NCBI GenBank assembly: GCA_947371715.1
Contig: CANBQQ010000149.1
Coordinates: 1 to 7,524 of the forward strand
Reading direction: 5' to 3'
DNA length: 7,524 bases
Origin: Flavipsychrobacter stenotrophus
GTDB lineage: Bacteria > Bacteroidota > Bacteroidia > Chitinophagales > Chitinophagaceae
The notes below the pieces were generated by a model. That model was not told the origin of the DNA. It ran no database searches and saw only the letters and a list, made by a program, of their open reading frames with translations. Positions 4,712 to 7,524 of the stretch are shown piece after piece. The position numbers and the translations under genes are program-made. The stretch's first letter is position 1, and the number at the start of each line of letters is the position of its first letter.

Positions 4712-5188
4712 ATGTCAAATTTCCTCGGTGAATACGAAGTAGCAATAGACGCCAAAGGGCGTATGCTACTGCCATCGGCCTTCCGCAAGCAATTGCCGGA
4801 GACCAATGGAGGAAACTTTGTCATCAACAGGGGTTTTGAAAAGTGCCTTACACTGTATACGACCGAAGTCTGGAATCCTATTGCAAAGAAGATCAATAAG
4901 ATGAATGACCTGGTAGCAGGTGTAAGAGATTTTAAGAGATTATTCATGAACGGCGCCACACCATTGGAAATGGATAGCGCAGACAGGCTGTTACTGCCCA
5001 AGCAATTACTGGAGTATGCCGGTATGAAAAAGGACATTGTAATGGCAGCCCAGGGAAATAAAGTAGAGCTGTGGGATAAAGATACGTACTACGAATACAT
5101 GCGCCAAAACGCAGCGAAATTCAGTACGTTGGCCGCAGAGGTAGCAAAAGATTACGGTAACCCATTTGACACAGACGATAATGAGTAA
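4712..5188 (+). CDS. mraZ: Division/cell wall cluster regulator MraZ
   Basis: MraZ is a DNA-binding protein of the AbrB/SpoVT swapped-hairpin type that forms ring-shaped oligomers and represses the cluster it heads. The 158-residue protein has two copies of the domain. The first (about 5-50) has the motif DAKGRMLLPSAFR (13-25). The second (about 82-128) has DSADRLLLPKQLLEYAG (88-104) and KVELWDKDTYYEY. Each DxxxR motif contributes to the DNA-binding face. In the second, the otherwise conserved Gly is Asp91 (codon GAC at 4982-4984, one transition from GGC). The acidic tail (DTDDNE) is common in this phylum. Three phased TGGGA boxes just upstream support autoregulation. The rsmH start codon overlaps the stop in ATGAGTAA. 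Confidence 0.96.
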   Translation: MSNFLGEYEVAIDAKGRMLLPSAFRKQLPETNGGNFVINRGFEKCLTLYTTEVWNPIAKKINKMNDLVAGVRDFKRLFMNGATPLEMDSADRLLLPKQLLEYAGMKKDIVMAAQGNKVELWDKDTYYEYMRQNAAKFSTLAAEVAKDYGNPFDTDDNE

Positions 5189-6074
5189 CCCTGATTTTTA
5201 CCACACTACGGTTCTATTGAATGAAACGGTGGACGGACTGGATATCAAAGAGAATGGCACCTATGTAGATGCCACTTTCGGCGGCGGTGGGCATAGCAGG
5301 CTTATATTGTCAAAGTTGGGCCCTGAAGGAAGATTGATAGCATTTGACCAGGACGAAGATGCGTGGAGAAATAAGCCTGACGATGACAGGCTGATACCTG
5401 TGACGGAAAACTTCAAATACCTGCGTCGCTTTTTGAGGCTGCACGGCATTAACGAAGTAGATGGCATACTGGCAGATCTTGGAGTGAGTTCATTCCAGTT
5501 CGATACGGCAGAAAGAGGTTTTTCGCTGAGGTTCGATGGCCCGCTGGACATGAGAATGGACAAGCGTTCAGAGTTAACGGCAGCTGAAATACTGCGCACC
5601 TATACAGAACCACAGTTGCACAAACTGTTTGAGCAATATGGCGAAGTAAGGAACTCTAAGCAGCTGGCAAAGCATATTGTGGACAACCGCAAGGCGATGA
5701 AAATAACCACCATAGCCGCATTGAAAGCAATGCTGTCGCCGGTGATGAGAGGCGGAAACCCCAATAAGTACCTGGCACAGGTGTTCCAGGCACTGAGAAT
5801 AGAAGTAAACGATGAGTTGGGTGTATTGAAAGACTTTTTACAACAGTCGGCTCAGAGTTTAAAACCGGGAGGAAGATTAAGTGTGATCTCCTTCCATTCA
5901 TTAGAAGACAGGATAGTAAAGCAATATATAAAAAGAGGTGTGTGGGACGATAATGAGGAGAGCAAACAGGTGTTGAGGCCGATCAATAACAAGCCCATAG
6001 AACCTACAGAACAAGAACTAAAGGCAAATAACCGGGCGCGCAGCGCACGGCTGAGAATAGCGGAGCGATTATGA
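5181..6074 (+). CDS. rsmH: 16S rRNA m4C1402 methyltransferase RsmH (MraW)
   Basis: RsmH places the N4-methyl group on C1402 of 16S rRNA in the decoding centre, using SAM. From the ATG at 5181 the protein is 297 residues, a normal length. Visible motifs: HTTVLLNETVDGL (8-20); SAM motif I VDATFGGGGHS (29-39); AFDQD (54-58); the substrate-facing stretch DLGVSSFQFDTAERGFS (99-115) and LDMRMD (122-127); FQALRIEVNDEL (202-213); ISFHSLEDRIVK (236-247); and the C-terminal NNRARSARLRIAER (283-296). The frame extends to a TTG at 5166, but ATG at 5181 is preferred: it aligns with the family N-terminus and forms the 8-base ATGAGTAA overlap with mraZ. The end overlaps ftsL by ATGA. Conserved second place in the dcw cluster. 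Confidence 0.97.
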   Translation: MSNPDFYHTTVLLNETVDGLDIKENGTYVDATFGGGGHSRLILSKLGPEGRLIAFDQDEDAWRNKPDDDRLIPVTENFKYLRRFLRLHGINEVDGILADLGVSSFQFDTAERGFSLRFDGPLDMRMDKRSELTAAEILRTYTEPQLHKLFEQYGEVRNSKQLAKHIVDNRKAMKITTIAALKAMLSPVMRGGNPNKYLAQVFQALRIEVNDELGVLKDFLQQSAQSLKPGGRLSVISFHSLEDRIVKQYIKRGVWDDNEESKQVLRPINNKPIEPTEQELKANNRARSARLRIAERL

Positions 6075-6427
6075 GTAACGAAGATGAAAAAATACCGCAG
6101 GAACATATAACACCTGCACAGAGGGTAAGAAGTGACTGGCGATCACTGGTGGAGAAGTTATCTTATAAAGCTATCGTTAATAACATCCCCTACTTTGGTT
6201 TCATAGCGCTTTTGTGCGTTTTCTATATAAGTAACAGTCACCGCTCTATTGAGATACAGCGGGAAACGAATAAACAATACAAGGCCCTGAAAGAGCTGCG
6301 CTGGAAGCATATGGACGTACAGTCTCAGCTGATGCAGGTGAAAACAGAAACACAAGTAATAAAGAATGCCGAAGCAATAGGATTAAAACCTTCTCTATTA
6401 CCGGCATATAAAATAAGTAAGAAGTAA
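6071..6427 (+). CDS. ftsL: Cell division protein FtsL (Bacteroidota FtsL-like)
   Basis: A 118-residue bitopic membrane protein in the exact position of ftsL, between rsmH and ftsI. The cytoplasmic N-terminus (1-37) is charged. One membrane segment lies at about 38-55 (NIPYFGFIALLCVFYISN). A periplasmic helix follows (about 56-97) with heptad-like hydrophobic spacing and many charges (IEIQRETNKQYKALKELRWK), consistent with a coiled coil, and a short tail with AEAIGLKPS resembles the end of FtsL-type proteins in this phylum. FtsL forms a complex with FtsB and FtsQ that activates septal peptidoglycan synthesis by FtsW and FtsI. Sequence identity with proteobacterial FtsL is very low, so the call rests on layout, topology and resemblance to Bacteroidota homologues. 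These are sometimes mislabelled as methyltransferases because of their neighbour. The start overlaps the rsmH stop by four bases. Confidence 0.88.
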   Translation: MSNEDEKIPQEHITPAQRVRSDWRSLVEKLSYKAIVNNIPYFGFIALLCVFYISNSHRSIEIQRETNKQYKALKELRWKHMDVQSQLMQVKTETQVIKNAEAIGLKPSLLPAYKISKK

Positions 6428-6466
6428 AAGAGTAGTAAGTCAGGAATAACTAAGGGGAAGCGAAAA

Positions 6467-7524
6467 ATGAGTTTAAGCATTAAACAGGACATTAGGTTCA
6501 GGGTGTACATGGCGTTTACAGGCATTTGCCTGTTCGGTATCGCTATTGTCATCAAGGCCGCAATGATCCAGTTTCAGGAAGGGCCTAAACTTCGTGCACT
6601 CGCTAAAGAAATGCACACCCGCTTCGATACACTTAAGGCAGACAGGGGAAACATATATAATGAAGACGGCGTACTACTCAGCTCTTCTATCCCTGAGTTT
6701 GAAGTACACATCGACTTCTCCGTTATTGACTCTGGCCTGTTTGCCAAAAACATTGATACACTCGCCGGCTGCGTAGCCAACCTCTTTGCCGACAAATCTG
6801 CAGAGATCTATAAAGAAGAGTTCGTTCGCGCCTACAACGATGGCGAGAAGTATTATCTTCTTGGTCGTAAGTTGAAGTACTACCAGCATGAAGCACTACG
6901 CTCTTTCCCTATATTCAACAAAGGAAAGGGACTGGGTGGTTTCATCTCCGATCCTAAAGAAAAGAGAGAAGCACCATACAAGACATTGGCTTACCGCACT
7001 ATCGGCATCTTCAGAGACAGCAATGTAACAGGCCTTGAAGCTACCTATAATGATACCCTTACCGGCGAAAATGGCCGTCGCATCGTTCAGAAATCAACAG
7101 GCGGCGCATGGGTACCTATCGAAGGTTCTGAAGTAGACCCGCAGAATGGCAAGGACATCGTAACTACTCTGGATATGAACATCCAGGACGTTGCAGAACA
7201 TGCGTTGCTCAGCCTGTTGCAGAAATATGAGTGTCTTTACGGGACTTGTATCGTCATGGAAGTAAAAACAGGTAAGATCCGCACTTTGGTGAACCTGGGC
7301 AGACAAACCGACGGCAGCTATTTTGAGGATTTCAACTACGCCATGATCCCTACAGAACCGGGTTCAACATTCAAACTGGTCACTCTATTATCATTACTGA
7401 ATGACAAGATGATCAATGTTGATGACATTGTAGATGCGGAAGGTGGGGCTATTCGTTTTGGCAACAGAACTATGAACGACTCTCACCTGGGCCTGCACGC
7501 AATGCCTATCTGGAAGGCATACGC
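6467..7524 (+). CDS. ftsI: Penicillin-binding protein FtsI / PBP3, 5' part (cut by window end)
   Basis: The frame opens with ATG at 6467 and stays open to the window edge: 352 residues and two further bases, with no stop. The N-terminus is short and basic, followed by one membrane segment (about 13-34, with AFTGICLFGIAIVIKAAMI). The class B PBP dimerisation region then begins with TLKADRGNIYNEDGVLLSSS (55-74), the family's ADRGxIxDRNG-like start. Later come GLEATYNDTLTGENG (189-203) and the hinge IVTTLDMNIQDVAEHAL (231-247). The transpeptidase domain shows EPGSTFKLV (298-306), with nucleophile Ser300 and Lys303 of the SxxK motif. The SxN and KTG motifs lie beyond the window. FtsI crosslinks septal peptidoglycan in the periplasm during division. 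It is preceded by AAGGGG at 6452-6457 with fair spacing and a 39-base gap after ftsL. Codons here end in C more often than in the three genes before it. Confidence 0.95.
   Translation, partial: MSLSIKQDIRFRVYMAFTGICLFGIAIVIKAAMIQFQEGPKLRALAKEMHTRFDTLKADRGNIYNEDGVLLSSSIPEFEVHIDFSVIDSGLFAKNIDTLAGCVANLFADKSAEIYKEEFVRAYNDGEKYYLLGRKLKYYQHEALRSFPIFNKGKGLGGFISDPKEKREAPYKTLAYRTIGIFRDSNVTGLEATYNDTLTGENGRRIVQKSTGGAWVPIEGSEVDPQNGKDIVTTLDMNIQDVAEHALLSLLQKYECLYGTCIVMEVKTGKIRTLVNLGRQTDGSYFEDFNYAMIPTEPGSTFKLVTLLSLLNDKMINVDDIVDAEGGAIRFGNRTMNDSHLGLHAMPIWKAY

Noticed and set aside
4609..5037. Minus-strand open frame of 142 codons across the mraZ start
   Set aside because: It runs antisense through mraZ and its operator, shows no family features, and is explained as a shadow of the real gene.
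5072..5076. Additional TGGGA inside mraZ as a further MraZ site
   Set aside because: A single copy without a neighbour at 10 bases, inside a coding region; expected by chance.
5166..5180. Upstream TTG start for rsmH giving five extra residues
   Set aside because: The ATG at 5181 matches the family N-terminus and makes a tight overlap with the mraZ stop; the extra residues have no family support.
1..7524. Mobile element, defence system or phage cargo
   Set aside because: Every gene is a housekeeping gene with a clear family; no transposase, integrase, terminal repeats or toxin-antitoxin pair was seen.

Overview
The window looks like an ordinary chromosomal segment from a member of the Bacteroidota, most likely the Chitinophagaceae or a near relative. 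Reasons: a bamD gene overlapping a Bacteroidota-type omega subunit gene, a Bacteroidota-type FtsL, a short QueG, mostly weak Shine-Dalgarno sites, and promoter-like motifs close to the Bacteroidota TTG / TAnnTTTG pattern. There are no tRNA or rRNA genes, CRISPR arrays, insertion sequences or phage genes.

Layout. Left (1-1587, + strand): the last codons of an unidentified gene, then a YigZ/IMPACT-family protein and the epoxyqueuosine reductase QueG, closely spaced. Middle (1645-4422, - strand): protein-L-isoaspartate methyltransferase (pcm), a YjjG-like HAD phosphatase, and a bamD-rpoZ pair that ends in a clear intrinsic terminator. Right (4712-7524, + strand): the start of the division and cell wall (dcw/mra) cluster, mraZ-rsmH-ftsL-ftsI, with ftsI running off the end. 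Its genes overlap by 4-8 bases or are closely spaced, as in an operon.

The most informative region is the 289-base divergent gap 4423-4711 between bamD and mraZ. It holds three exact matches to the DnaA box TTATNCACA: two side by side on the + strand, exactly 10 bases apart, and one in the opposite orientation about 90 bases on. Directly after these come three TGGGA repeats with a 10-base period, the known layout of an MraZ operator, overlapping the likely mraZ promoter. I infer that the division operon is controlled both by its own first product (MraZ) and by the replication initiator DnaA. A cryptic or real replication origin is the main alternative.

Smaller points of interest: two different degenerate tandem micro-repeats (an octamer and a heptamer) just downstream of pcm and of the HAD gene; promoter-like elements of bamD and pcm so close to the start codon that the transcripts would be nearly leaderless; a perfect 9-base inverted repeat ahead of the HAD gene; a Gly-to-Asp change in the second DNA-binding loop of MraZ; and an abrupt change in strand composition between ftsL and ftsI.
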